A stretch of DNA of 47,959 bases, taken from contig CALHTF010000052.1 in NCBI GenBank assembly GCA_938038815.1, positions 1 through 47,959 of the forward strand, in the 5' to 3' direction. This document shows, piece by piece, positions 7,719-16,527 of the stretch. Source of the stretch: an uncultured Acidimicrobiales bacterium. Its GTDB lineage: Bacteria > Actinomycetota > Acidimicrobiia > Acidimicrobiales > SHLQ01. The position numbers were made by a program, and so were the translations under genes. Every line of letters begins with the position of its first letter. Position 1 is the stretch's first letter. The notes beneath the pieces were generated by a model, which made no database searches, had not been told where the DNA came from, and saw only the letters and a list, made by a program, of their open reading frames with translations.

Positions 7719-9212
7719 GTGAGCAACAGCATCTGGCGTGAAGAGCGCTTACTGATCGATGGCCAGCTACGAGTGGCGACCGGCGGGGCGACCTACGACA
7801 ACGTCAACCCGGCAACCGAAGAGGTCATAGGCCAAGCGGCCGACGCCGGCCCCGACGACATCGAGGCGGCGATCGTTGCCGCCCGGCGAGCGTTCGACGA
7901 AACCGACTGGTCGACCAACCTCGACCTACGGGTCCGGTGCCTCAGCCAGTTGCATCACGCCCTGGTCGAGCATGTGCCCGAACTCACCGAGATCACGATC
8001 GCCGAGGTCGGGGCGACCCGGATGGCCTGCGGGTCGATCCAGGTCGTCGAGCCACTCAAATTTTTGCCGTACTACGCCGACCTGGCGGCGAACTATGCGT
8101 GGACGGCCAGCCTGGGCACCGCCGACACGATGGGCGGTCCAGCCGACCGGTGGACCGAGGCCGAGCCGATCGGCGTGGTCGCCGCAATCACGCCCTGGAA
8201 CGTGCCCACCCAAATCAACCTGGCCAAGATCGTGCCCGCCCTCGCCGCTGGTTGCACGGTGATCCTCAAGGCGGCACCCGATACGCCTTGGAGCGCTCTG
8301 ACCCTTGGCCACCTGATCGCCGAGCACACCGAGATCCCGCCTGGTGTGGTGAACGTGCTCACGTCGAGCCAAAACGACATCGGCGAGCTACTCACCACCG
8401 ATCCGCGAGTCGACATGGTGAGCTTCACCGGCTCGACCCCCACCGGCAAACGGGTGATGGCCGCCGCGAGTGCGAGCGTGACCAAGGTGTTTCTCGAGCT
8501 CGGCGGCAAGTCGGCCCTGGTCGTGCTCGACGATGTGGAAGATTTCTCGATGGTCGCCGCAACCGCAGCGTTCGGCACGGCGATGGTCTGTGGCCAAGGG
8601 TGCGCATTGTCGACCCGTATCTTGTTGCCGGTGTCGCGATACGACGCCGGAGTGGCGGCGATCGCCGAGATGATGGCGGCTGCTCCGCCCGGCGATCCCG
8701 ACCATGAGGCGACGATGATGGGGCCGCTCATCAATGCGGCCCAGCGCGAGAAAGTCGAGCGCTACGTGCAGTCGGCGGTCGATGCGGGAGCCCGGATCGT
8801 GTGTGGTGGCGGCCGCCCTGCGGCCCTGGAATCCGGCTTCTTCTTCGAGCCGACCCTGATCGCCGATGTGACCAACGATATGGCGGTGGCCCAGGAGGAA
8901 ATCTTTGGTCCGGTGCTGGTAGCGATCGCCTACGACGATTCGGCCGATGGCGACGCTGAAGCCACCCGCTTGGCCAACGACTCGGACTTTGGCTTGTCGG
9001 GCCATGTCTTTAGTGGCGATGACGACCGAGCCCTCGCCGTAGCCCGGCGGATCCGCACCGGCACGATGTCGATCAACGGCGGTGTTTGGTACGGAGCCGA
9101 CGTGCCTTTCGGTGGTTACAAGCAATCGGGTATCGGCCGTGAGATGGGTGTGGCCGGGTTTGAGGAGTACCTCGAGATCAAAGCCTTCGCTCGGCCCGCC
9201 TCTACCGGCTGA
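7719..9212 (+). CDS. Aldehyde dehydrogenase
   Basis: A 497-residue NAD(P)-dependent aldehyde dehydrogenase. Cofactor residues are seen in ITPWNVPTQINLAKI and in FTGSTPTGKRV. The general base is Glu260 in FLELGGKS and the nucleophile is Cys295 in GQGCAL. EEIFGPVL and the C-terminal GGYKQSGIGREMG are typical. The GTG start follows a GAGG site and lies 11 bases after the SDR stop; an earlier in-frame ATG overlaps the SDR and adds unrelated sequence. It likely converts the aldehyde made in this cluster to an acid. Substrate cannot be read from sequence. Confidence 0.93.
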   Translation: MSNSIWREERLLIDGQLRVATGGATYDNVNPATEEVIGQAADAGPDDIEAAIVAARRAFDETDWSTNLDLRVRCLSQLHHALVEHVPELTEITIAEVGATRMACGSIQVVEPLKFLPYYADLAANYAWTASLGTADTMGGPADRWTEAEPIGVVAAITPWNVPTQINLAKIVPALAAGCTVILKAAPDTPWSALTLGHLIAEHTEIPPGVVNVLTSSQNDIGELLTTDPRVDMVSFTGSTPTGKRVMAAASASVTKVFLELGGKSALVVLDDVEDFSMVAATAAFGTAMVCGQGCALSTRILLPVSRYDAGVAAIAEMMAAAPPGDPDHEATMMGPLINAAQREKVERYVQSAVDAGARIVCGGGRPAALESGFFFEPTLIADVTNDMAVAQEEIFGPVLVAIAYDDSADGDAEATRLANDSDFGLSGHVFSGDDDRALAVARRIRTGTMSINGGVWYGADVPFGGYKQSGIGREMGVAGFEEYLEIKAFARPASTG

Positions 9213-9262
9213 GGACGAAACCACGACAAGATTCTGAGAACACCAACGACAAGGAGCGCCCC

Positions 9263-10003
9263 ATGAAAAGCGAAGAGCTAGCGAATCGACGAGTCCTCGT
9301 CGTGGGTGCCTCATCGGGGATCGGCGCCTCGGTTGCCAAAGCGGTCGTGGCGGCCGGTGGCGATGTTGCGGTCTCGGCTCGACGGGCCGAGATGCTCGAC
9401 GAACTGGTTGGCGAGATGGGCGCTGGGCATGCGGTGGCCGGTGACGCAACCGTGGTGGCCGACGCGCAGCGGGTCGCGGCCGAAGCTGCCGCTGCGATGG
9501 GCGGCCTCGACCTGGTGATCTACGTCGCCGGCTACGGCGTGCTGCAACCGCTACGCGACACCGATCCGCAAACGTGGTCCGATGTGTTTGCGGTCAATGT
9601 GATCGGAGCGAACCTGGCGGCGGCCGCGGCCCTCGACCATTTAGGTCCGGAAGGGATCGTGGCGTTCGTGTCGTCGCGCACGGTCGAGGATGCCAACGGA
9701 CTATTTGCCAGCTACTCCTCGAGCAAGGCAGCACTCGACCAGTGCATCAGGACGTGGCGGATCGAACATCCCGAGGTACGTTTTGTGCGCGTCGTGATGG
9801 GCAATTGCCAGCCGACCGAGTTCGCGAACCAGATGGGAATGGACCTACTCGGCGACGCCCTCGAGCAGTGGCAGCGCCAAGCCATCCCCGGCGGGATGAT
9901 GCATGTCGACGACGTTGGTCAGGCCTTGGCTCGGTCGCTCGGCGTTGCGCTCGACCACCCCGATATCGACGCATCGGAGCTGAAGTTCGACGCCCGGACC
10001 TAG
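9263..10003 (+). CDS. Short-chain dehydrogenase/reductase (second in cluster)
   Basis: This 246-residue SDR has the N-terminal loop VGASSGIGASVAKAV, the structural stretch YVAGYG where classical members have NNAG, Ser in VSSRTVED and the catalytic YSSSK. It lacks the C-terminal VDGG motif of the first SDR, so it is not a recent duplicate. A strong AAGGAG ribosome site precedes the ATG. It closes the SDR-ALDH-SDR operon and converges on the Thr-rich wall protein, sharing a CTAG in which both stop codons are embedded. Role: oxidation or reduction of an intermediate of the P450 cluster (inference). Confidence 0.9.
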   Translation: MKSEELANRRVLVVGASSGIGASVAKAVVAAGGDVAVSARRAEMLDELVGEMGAGHAVAGDATVVADAQRVAAEAAAAMGGLDLVIYVAGYGVLQPLRDTDPQTWSDVFAVNVIGANLAAAAALDHLGPEGIVAFVSSRTVEDANGLFASYSSSKAALDQCIRTWRIEHPEVRFVRVVMGNCQPTEFANQMGMDLLGDALEQWQRQAIPGGMMHVDDVGQALARSLGVALDHPDIDASELKFDART

Positions 10004-11397
10004 GCGCTGGAGCCGCGGCGACTCCGCGACCACCAACTGAACGCTTCGCCGACCAACACAAAGAGCCAGCCGGTAAGCAGCACCGGGATAACCATCGACC
10101 CGCTGTAGGCGAGCGTGTCGGGTGGTGTGCCGATCCGGTCGACGGGCGGGGTGGAGGTGGTGCCTGGCGACGGCGGGGCGGTAGTCGGCGACGTCGTGGT
10201 GGGTGGTCGAGTTGTTGGTGGCGTGGCGGGCGCGATGGTGGTGGTTGTTGGCGCAACCGTTGTGGTGGGCTGAACGGTGGTCGTGGGCGCCGTCGTGCTG
10301 GTGGTCGTCGTGCTGGTGGTAGTCGGCGGCGCCGTGGTGGTCATCGACGTGGTGGTGGTTGTGCCGGCCGGGGCGGTGGTGGTGGGCGCCGTCGTGCTGG
10401 TGGTCGTCGTGCCGGTGGTAGTGGGCGGCACCGTGGTGGTCGTGGGACCGATGGTGGTAGTCGTCGGTCCCACGGTGGTTGTTGGGGCAACGCTCGTGGT
10501 GGTCGGCGGGACGGTCGTGGTCGTCGACGTGGTTGTGGTGGTTGTTGTGGGTGGCACGGTGGTCGTCGGCGCCGCGGTGGTTGTCGGTGGCACCGTCGTG
10601 CTGGTGGTCGTCGTGGTTGGTGCTGACGTCGTGGTGGTGGGCGCGGCGGTGGTGGTTGGGGGCAGCGTTGTGGTGGTCGTCGGGATCGTGGTCGAAGTAG
10701 TGGTGGTTGGTGGAACGGTCGTCGTCGGCGCGGTGGTGGTAGTCGTCGTTGTTGTTGTCGTCGTCGTCGTGGTGGTGGGCGGCACGGTAGTGGTTGTCGT
10801 GGTGGTCGTCGGTGGCACCGTCGTGGTGGTGGTGGGCGGCACGGTGGTGGGCGGTGGGTCGGGGAACGCCTCAAGGCAGGTGCCGCCGCTGTTGACCGAG
10901 TTGGCTTCGGGTAGCCCGGCATACAGCGCTGGGTGGGTGAGCAACATCCAGTCCGCCCCGCGAGGCAACGAGACCGTGCCGAGCGATCCTCGCCATTCGG
11001 CAAAGTCCAACCCGTCGGCGAGGTCCGGCGATTCTTGGCTTGCGCCCTGGAATGCGCCGTTGAGGTAGAACTCCACCCGCAGCCGCTCGTCGAGTTGTTG
11101 GCTGGTATCGGATTCGGCTCGCCCGTCGTAGCCGTCCCAGGTTCGGACCTCGATTTCAAAGCTGCCCGGCGGAATCGAGATGGGGAAGTCGGCTCGTCGG
11201 ATGTAGTCGGGGCCGAAGTTACCGAACTTCTGGGCGGTGAGGAGCGGCGAGCTGCAGCCGGTAAGCCATTCCTCGTTTGCTTCGGCCGGACTCAACACGA
11301 CGGTCCAGGCAAAAACGAGGAGCCAACTGAGCGCGAAAGCGCAGCTCATGCGCCCGATACGCCCCAAGGTTGGGGTCTTTTTTGGCAAAGCCTTCAC
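10000..11397 (-). CDS. Thr/Pro-rich cell-wall stalk protein with sorting-like C-terminus
   Basis: A 465-residue exported protein of recognisable architecture but unknown function. An N-terminal signal peptide (hydrophobic core ALSWLLVFAWTVVL, cleavage probably after the Ala of SPAEA) is followed by a domain of about 140 residues, likely beta-rich, with two Cys. Then come about 240 residues composed almost wholly of TTT, TVPP and TTAP units. The end is LAYSGS, a hydrophobic helix and RSRRGSSA, which is the three-part layout of sortase substrates. Class E sortases of high-GC actinobacteria use LAxTG, so LAYSG is a near match with Ser for Thr. Such mucin-like stalks are commonly O-glycosylated. 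It could be an adhesin or wall spacer. Confidence 0.82.
   Translation of the reverse strand: MKALPKKTPTLGRIGRMSCAFALSWLLVFAWTVVLSPAEANEEWLTGCSSPLLTAQKFGNFGPDYIRRADFPISIPPGSFEIEVRTWDGYDGRAESDTSQQLDERLRVEFYLNGAFQGASQESPDLADGLDFAEWRGSLGTVSLPRGADWMLLTHPALYAGLPEANSVNSGGTCLEAFPDPPPTTVPPTTTTTVPPTTTTTTTTVPPTTTTTTTTTTTTTTTAPTTTVPPTTTTSTTIPTTTTTLPPTTTAAPTTTTSAPTTTTTSTTVPPTTTAAPTTTVPPTTTTTTTSTTTTVPPTTTSVAPTTTVGPTTTTIGPTTTTVPPTTTGTTTTSTTAPTTTAPAGTTTTTSMTTTAPPTTTSTTTTSTTAPTTTVQPTTTVAPTTTTIAPATPPTTRPPTTTSPTTAPPSPGTTSTPPVDRIGTPPDTLAYSGSMVIPVLLTGWLFVLVGEAFSWWSRSRRGSSA
10140..10860 (-). repeat. Thr/Pro low-complexity repeat tract
   Basis: Degenerate ACC/ACG/ACA-type codons encode runs of Thr broken by VPP, APT, GPT and SST. 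The DNA reads as GTGGTGGT-type runs on the plus strand, making this an unstable tract likely to vary in length between strains and to be misassembled from short reads. Confidence 0.8.
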
Positions 11398-11559
11398 GTT
11401 TAACCGCCGAATGACGTTGGAATGGCATAACCATCGGACAACGAATCGGTCAGTATTAGAAATAGCTTTTGTTATTCAAAACGAACGTTCGAATAGCCCA
11501 TCGCGGGTGGGTCGAACGGCCCAGTTTTCGACGGATTTCCCCTGTTCAACCCCCCCACC

Positions 11560-11613
11560 CCGAACTGGGGATGAAACTTGTACCCCTGGGTACGCGAAAC
11601 ATCCCCAGTTCGG
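11560..11613. repeat. Long perfect inverted repeat with nested hairpin
   Basis: Two 14-base arms, CCGAACTGGGGATG and CATCCCCAGTTCGG, match perfectly around a 26-base centre. That centre contains its own hairpin, GTACCC-CT-GGGTAC. It lies 4 bases past the amidohydrolase stop, so it may end that transcript, but no T-run follows. The symmetrical, perfectly matched arms could equally be a protein-binding site. Confidence 0.6.
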
Positions 11614-11617
11614 TTGG

Positions 11618-12799
11618 TTAGAGGTTGTAGAGGTTGGCGACGTTGGTTCGGGTGATCTTGTCGCGGGTCTCGGGGGAGTAGTTCTCGAACATTTCGTCGA
11701 GCACCTCGGTCGAACATGGCCAGGTCGAGTCGGTATGGGGGTAGTCCGAGCCCCACAGCAGCGTCTCTTCGCCGATCAGGTCGCGGGTGCCGAGCGCCGC
11801 GGTGTCGTCTTCGATCGTGGCGAAGAACTGCCGCTTCCAGATGTCGAGAACGTCGACCGGTGGTGTGGTCGACGGATCCTTAGCGAACTCTCGCGCCCAA
11901 CCTTGTTGCACCTTGTCGAGCCAGTGGGCGAGCCAGCCAGCGTTGAACTCGGCGAGCACGAACTTCAGGTTGGGGAACTTGGCGCACACACCACGAACCA
12001 TGAGTTCGACCATCGTGTCGTGGATCAACGCCGAGCTGCCGGCATAGTGCACGATCGGGTCGCGGTCGGCCGATGCCTTCATCCAGTCCGGCACATGGGA
12101 CATGCAGGCCACGTGGAAGGCGACGGGGAGGCCGGCCTCTTCGGCGAGCGCCCACATCGGGTCGTACTCCTCGTCGCTATACCGGCGGCCGCGCGGCGCG
12201 TTGCTGGGGATGACGATGCCCTTCATTCCGAGATCGATGACCCGCTGAAGTTCAGCCACCGCAACCTCGGGGCGCTGCACCGGCAAAGGTGCAAGGCCGA
12301 TGAGCCGGCCCCTCGACTGCACGCCTTGGTCGGCCATCCAGTCGTTGTAGTTACGTTGGAGGGCGACGAGCAGGTCGAGGTCGGTGAGGCTAAACATCGG
12401 GAACCAGCCGGGGTACAAGATCTCGGCCGCCACACCATCGATGTCTTGGTCGTCGGGTCGGCGGGCTCCGTCGGTGAGGCCCGGTCGCATGGCCGCATAC
12501 CCGCCGGTGAAGTACGCCTGAATCTCGGGATCGCTGAGCGATCCGGTGCCCGGTTTCGACGCGTGTTCGCGGGGCAGCGGTGTGGCGTAATCGAGTCGTG
12601 TGCCGGCCAAGGCCATGACCGCAACGTTGCGCGACCGCTTGGGGTTGCTCGGTACGACGATGTAGTCGCCTTCGCCCTCCTTGGACACAACCCGAGGGGC
12701 GTCATCGCCAAACTTCTCCGGCAGGCCAGCAAACACTTCGGGTCGCTCGACAGCGTGGGAGTCCGCCGAGATCGGTCGTGGATCGTTGAGCAGTGTCAT
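11618..12799 (-). CDS. Amidohydrolase-family (ACMSD-like) metal-dependent hydrolase
   Basis: The 393-residue protein is a TIM-barrel amidohydrolase of the amidohydrolase_2 type. ISADSHAVERPE near the N-terminus stands where family members have the first metal-binding D-x-H. A mid-region AFHVACMSH gives a metal His, and LLWGSDYPHTDSTWP near the C-terminus holds the conserved Asp and His. Relatives decarboxylate or hydrolyse aromatic acids or act in degradation of actinobacterial natural compounds; the actual reaction is not evident. An ATG start is used with no obvious ribosome site. It is transcribed alone and diverges from the exonuclease gene. Confidence 0.85.
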   Translation of the reverse strand: MTLLNDPRPISADSHAVERPEVFAGLPEKFGDDAPRVVSKEGEGDYIVVPSNPKRSRNVAVMALAGTRLDYATPLPREHASKPGTGSLSDPEIQAYFTGGYAAMRPGLTDGARRPDDQDIDGVAAEILYPGWFPMFSLTDLDLLVALQRNYNDWMADQGVQSRGRLIGLAPLPVQRPEVAVAELQRVIDLGMKGIVIPSNAPRGRRYSDEEYDPMWALAEEAGLPVAFHVACMSHVPDWMKASADRDPIVHYAGSSALIHDTMVELMVRGVCAKFPNLKFVLAEFNAGWLAHWLDKVQQGWAREFAKDPSTTPPVDVLDIWKRQFFATIEDDTAALGTRDLIGEETLLWGSDYPHTDSTWPCSTEVLDEMFENYSPETRDKITRTNVANLYNL

Positions 12800-12922
12800 G
12801 AGTTCTGCTTAGAACCGAACTGCGGGCCGCGCAAGGCCAGCGTGTTCCTAAAGCGGCTCGCGAGGTGTGGGTACTCGAATAAGCCGAACCGTTTCGAGGC
12901 CAACCGGGAGCTCAAGAACAAT

Positions 12923-12928
12923 TAGCCT
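12923..12928 (+). promoter_or_regulatory. Candidate -10 box (leaderless) for the exonuclease gene
   Basis: TAGCCT, 7 bases before the ATG; no ribosome site is present. Confidence 0.55.
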
Positions 12929-12935
12929 GCCCGTT

Positions 12936-13814
12936 ATGGACGTACACCTGATCGACGGCACCTACGAGCTGTTCCGGTATCACTTTGCGTTGCCGGGCCA
13001 TCAACGAGCGAGCGACGGTCTTGAGGTGGGCGCCGTTCGTGGCGTGCTCAACTCGATGTTGCAGCTACTCGAAGACGGTGCCACCCACGTCGGGATCGCG
13101 ACCGACCATGTGATCCCGTCGTTCCGCAATGAGTTGTACGACGGCTACAAAGACGGCAGCGAGATCGACCCCGAGATCGAAGGCCAGTTCCCGGTGCTCG
13201 AAGAGGTGCTCGAGGCGGCCGGGTTCGTCGTGTGGCCGATGATCGAATACGAAGCCGACGATGCGCTCGGTTCGGCCGCTCACCAAGCCGCCGCCGACCC
13301 ACGGGTCGACACGGCAATCATCTGTACCCCCGACAAAGACCTGGCCCAGTGTGTCGACGACGATGCCGGCATTATCCAGTACGACCGTCGCAAAGGCATT
13401 CGGTACGACCGGGCGGCGGTCATTGAGAAGTTTGGGGTGGCCCCTGAGTCGATCCCGGACTACCTCGGCCTCGTGGGAGACACCGCCGACGGCTTTCCCG
13501 GGCTTAAGGGGTGGGGCGCAAAGTCGACCGCCACGGTCTTGTCTCGCTGGGGTCACATCGAAGACATCCCGCACGAGGTCACCGACTGGGACGCCAACGT
13601 TCGGGGCGCAGCCAAACTCTCGGTAACGCTTCGCAACAACTTTGAGGACGCCTTGTTGTTCCGGCGAATCGCCACCATCGAACCCGAGGCGGTAGCGCTC
13701 ACCGATGTCGAATCGCTGCGCTGGACCGGGCCGGCCGACAATGTCGAAGAGGTCCTGACCTTGAACGATGCTGGTCGCCAGCTCGAACGCCTGCGCAGTA
13801 TTGAACAACGTTAA
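12936..13814 (+). CDS. Stand-alone 5'-3' exonuclease (PolA N-terminal/FEN-like)
   Basis: The 292-residue protein corresponds to the 5' nuclease domain of DNA polymerase I without the polymerase. LIDGTYELFR supplies the first metal Asp (Asp7), and the acidic cluster YEADDALGSAAHQA follows. TPDKDLAQCV matches the SGDKDLMQLV motif, and GDTADGFPGLKGWGAKST is the helix-three-turn-helix DNA-binding segment. It would process flaps or RNA primers. The start is the ATG giving MDVHLIDG; an ATG 23 codons upstream adds a basic stretch with no similarity. Actinomycetota often keep such a paralogue beside full PolA. Confidence 0.88.
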   Translation: MDVHLIDGTYELFRYHFALPGHQRASDGLEVGAVRGVLNSMLQLLEDGATHVGIATDHVIPSFRNELYDGYKDGSEIDPEIEGQFPVLEEVLEAAGFVVWPMIEYEADDALGSAAHQAAADPRVDTAIICTPDKDLAQCVDDDAGIIQYDRRKGIRYDRAAVIEKFGVAPESIPDYLGLVGDTADGFPGLKGWGAKSTATVLSRWGHIEDIPHEVTDWDANVRGAAKLSVTLRNNFEDALLFRRIATIEPEAVALTDVESLRWTGPADNVEEVLTLNDAGRQLERLRSIEQR

Positions 13815-13853
13815 CCCTTAATTGGGGTCTCCAAGTTCTCGATAACTAGAGGC

Positions 13854-15335
13854 ATGCGGGACAGCAAGTTTTCGAAAACGTGGGTAGCCATTTGGGTCGT
13901 CCCGATGGCCATACAGCTGCTGTTGCTGCGTGTCCTGGGAGCCACCGGGACCTTCGAATCACCGAATGCCTTGTTCTGGATCGTCACGATCGCCGCGTCG
14001 TTTTGTGTCGTTCCGTCCACGCTGCTCATCATTGCCGCGGCTCGGACCCGAGCGATCGAACTGAGCTTTGTGGGCTTGTTCTACCTGGCTGTTTCGATCC
14101 TTCCGCTCGTTCATGGGCTTACGACTCCGGGGGTTCTTGTCGGAGACAACACCACCACGATGACCTCGGTGTTGTGGTCGATTCCGGTGGGCGTAATCTT
14201 CGGTTCGCCGATGCTGTTGCCCATGCGGTGGCAGCGCCGGTTGGTGCCCAAGTACTGGAAGCAGTGGACCCTTGGTTGTATTGCTCTGCTGGTGCTCTTC
14301 GCCGCTGGGCTACTGATCGACCAGAACCTTTTGACCCTGCACGAACCCGGGTCGCCGTTCGCAATATTCGTTGCGACACTTTCGATCCTGGGCTGTATCG
14401 CCCTGTCGGTTCGTGGCCTCCAGCTCGCTCGAATCGCTCAGCGCCCCGGTCCGCTCGCCCCCGCGGTCGGGTACGCCTTCGTCGGTGCTTCGGCTGCCGT
14501 CTGGTTTGGAACGTCGATGTTCTCGGTCGGGTTCTGGGCGGCCCACGCCCTCGACATCGCCGGCGTGTTCGTCGGAACTATCGGTGCGCTGATCATGTTG
14601 CGCCGGACCGGTTCGCTGCAAGACCTCATAGCTCCCGCGCTGGCGTCGGATCCGCTTGCGGCGCTCGAAATAGGGTTGGAGCCGATCGTTCACCGCTACA
14701 TCTCCGACCTGGCCGCCAAAGATCAGATCACCCGTGACCATGTCGTGCGAACCTGCGAGCTCGCCGTACTGGTCGCCGAAGAGTTGGGCTTTCACGGGTC
14801 GTCGCTGCGTCACATCGGGATGGTCGGCTTGCTCCACGACGTGGGCAAGCTCGAGATCCCCGACGGGGTTCTCAACAAGCCGGGCAAGCTCACCGACGAC
14901 GAGTTCGCCATCATCAAGAGCCATCCGCTCGCCGGCGAACGACTCGTCCTCGAGTCACCCGTGCTGCGTCACTTGGCGGCCGGCGTTCGGGGCCATCACG
15001 AACGCATCGACGGCAACGGCTACCCCGACCGCTTGGCCGGTGCCGACATTCCCCTCGAAGCTCGCATCGTCTCGGCGTGCGATGCCTACGACGCCATGGC
15101 GAACACTCGCCAGTATCGCAAGGGAATGGGCCGCGAAAAAGCGGTCAGCATCCTGCGCGAGCACGCCGGCTCGCAGTGGGACGCTGCGGTCGTGGCCGCG
15201 CTCATCGCCGTGACCGCCCGCCACGAAGTCGTGGTCGAAGACAGCCCTCTTGCGTCGGTTGGCCAACACGGCAACCATGACGCTCCTTCGGTCGGATGCG
15301 ATTGCCTGCCCGAGTTCGCCGAAGCGGCCGCGTAA
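13854..15335 (+). CDS. Membrane HD-GYP domain protein (probable cyclic-di-GMP phosphodiesterase)
   Basis: The 493-residue protein has seven or eight hydrophobic segments in residues 10-250 and an HD-GYP domain in residues 280-455. The metal dyad is His328-Asp329 in LLHDVGK. GHHERIDGNGYP carries the GYP residues at 389-391, and ACDAYDAMANTRQYRKG is the next conserved helix. Complete motifs predict hydrolysis of cyclic-di-GMP or a related dinucleotide. The N-terminal membrane region may sense a ligand; it matches no sensor domain I recognise. The C-terminal tail of about 35 residues is polar with a paired Cys. It converges immediately on the M24 peptidase gene. Confidence 0.9.
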   Translation: MRDSKFSKTWVAIWVVPMAIQLLLLRVLGATGTFESPNALFWIVTIAASFCVVPSTLLIIAAARTRAIELSFVGLFYLAVSILPLVHGLTTPGVLVGDNTTTMTSVLWSIPVGVIFGSPMLLPMRWQRRLVPKYWKQWTLGCIALLVLFAAGLLIDQNLLTLHEPGSPFAIFVATLSILGCIALSVRGLQLARIAQRPGPLAPAVGYAFVGASAAVWFGTSMFSVGFWAAHALDIAGVFVGTIGALIMLRRTGSLQDLIAPALASDPLAALEIGLEPIVHRYISDLAAKDQITRDHVVRTCELAVLVAEELGFHGSSLRHIGMVGLLHDVGKLEIPDGVLNKPGKLTDDEFAIIKSHPLAGERLVLESPVLRHLAAGVRGHHERIDGNGYPDRLAGADIPLEARIVSACDAYDAMANTRQYRKGMGREKAVSILREHAGSQWDAAVVAALIAVTARHEVVVEDSPLASVGQHGNHDAPSVGCDCLPEFAEAAA

Positions 15336-16517
15336 TCACGCGAGGTCGAGGGGAACGGTCGACAGCGCTATCGCTCCCTCAGGGGTGACTTGAACCATCT
15401 GTTCGAGCTTGACTCCTTGGCGCCCCGCATCGGCACCGACGTAGCTCTCGACGCTAAGCACCATGCCTGCTTCGATTTCACCGTCGTAGCCCGTCCACTC
15501 CCAATCCTGGGGATAAGGGATTTTGGGGTACTCATCCGACATCCCAACGCCGTGAAAAACACACGCGTACCGGTTCGCAACGAAGCGGTCCGGCTGCGCG
15601 AACGATTGTTGGGACAGCTCGGCGAACGACGCACCAGGACGCAGCAGCGCGGTGTTGTGTTCGATCTCAGCGATGGCTCGAGCGTGCAGATCGTATTGCT
15701 CTGGCGTGGGGGCATCGCCCACCGCCCAGGTCCGCGAGATGTCAGCGCAATATCCAAAGGGGCCGATCATGTCGGTGTCGAACGCGACCAGATCTTGTGC
15801 CCGGATGGGACGATCGCTGGCCTCTTGATACCAAGGGTTGGTCCGCGGGCCGGAACACAACATCCGGCCGTCGACCCCATCGCCATCGTTGGCGATGTTT
15901 ATGGCGTGCAAGGTCGACCACAGTTCGTTCTCGGTGATTCCGGGTCGTAACTGGTCGTGCATCGCCTGCATAGCCGCTTCCGCAGTCCGGATCGCATGGC
16001 ACATCGCAACGAGTTCGCCATCGATTTTTCGGCTGCGGGCCAACTCGACCACCGGTTCACCATCGACTACACGAAAGTCGCCACCTGCCAATACCCGATG
16101 GGCCAGGGGAGTAGTTCGTTCAATGCCTACCGTCGCCGATGGCTCGCATCCCGACGCCGCGAGCGCCTGAGCAATATCGGTGGAGAAGCGGTCGATCGCT
16201 CGGCGTTGGTCCAGGCCGGCGTCGAAGGTTGTCACCGAATGAGCAGACTCGCACCGGTCGATGGTGTCGAGAGCATCGGTATATGCACCGTGAAGCACGA
16301 CCGGACCCGCGGCTGGCAACAACAGGTACGCGGACGGGATCTTGCTCTGAAACGACGAGTATCCCCGGTAACCGGTGGCGTAACGGATACTGATCGGATT
16401 GGTTAAGACCAGGAGTTCGATTCCGTCATCGATCATCGTGGTCTGGAGATGTTGCTGTCGACGCTTGCAGAGCTCAGCTTCGTCGAGATCCGGTCGGGCG
16501 ATGATCGGCAAATTCAT
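15336..16517 (-). CDS. M24-family metallopeptidase (Xaa-Pro aminopeptidase/creatinase-like)
   Basis: A 393-residue pita-bread hydrolase. The N-terminal creatinase-type domain (VLTNPISIRYATGYRGY) is followed by the catalytic domain. Metal ligands are visible as the two Asp of FDTDMIGPFGYCADISRTW, the His of FHGVGMSDEYP, the Glu of LSVESYVG and the Glu of KLEQMVQV. It may be an Xaa-Pro dipeptidase or a creatinase-like hydrolase. The start is the ATG giving MNLPIIARP with a GAGG ribosome site; an in-frame ATG nine codons upstream would overlap the ligase stop region. It follows LigC by 10 bases and is probably co-transcribed. Confidence 0.88.
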   Translation of the reverse strand: MNLPIIARPDLDEAELCKRRQQHLQTTMIDDGIELLVLTNPISIRYATGYRGYSSFQSKIPSAYLLLPAAGPVVLHGAYTDALDTIDRCESAHSVTTFDAGLDQRRAIDRFSTDIAQALAASGCEPSATVGIERTTPLAHRVLAGGDFRVVDGEPVVELARSRKIDGELVAMCHAIRTAEAAMQAMHDQLRPGITENELWSTLHAINIANDGDGVDGRMLCSGPRTNPWYQEASDRPIRAQDLVAFDTDMIGPFGYCADISRTWAVGDAPTPEQYDLHARAIAEIEHNTALLRPGASFAELSQQSFAQPDRFVANRYACVFHGVGMSDEYPKIPYPQDWEWTGYDGEIEAGMVLSVESYVGADAGRQGVKLEQMVQVTPEGAIALSTVPLDLA

Positions 16518-16527
16518 AGGAACCTCG

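Noticed and set aside
10277..11068. Long plus-strand Val-rich open frame
   Set aside because: It is the complement of Thr codons in the minus-strand stalk gene; it has no start signal or fold.
11481..11491. CGAACGTTCG as a LexA (SOS) box
   Set aside because: Actinobacterial boxes need four bases between the half sites; here there are none.
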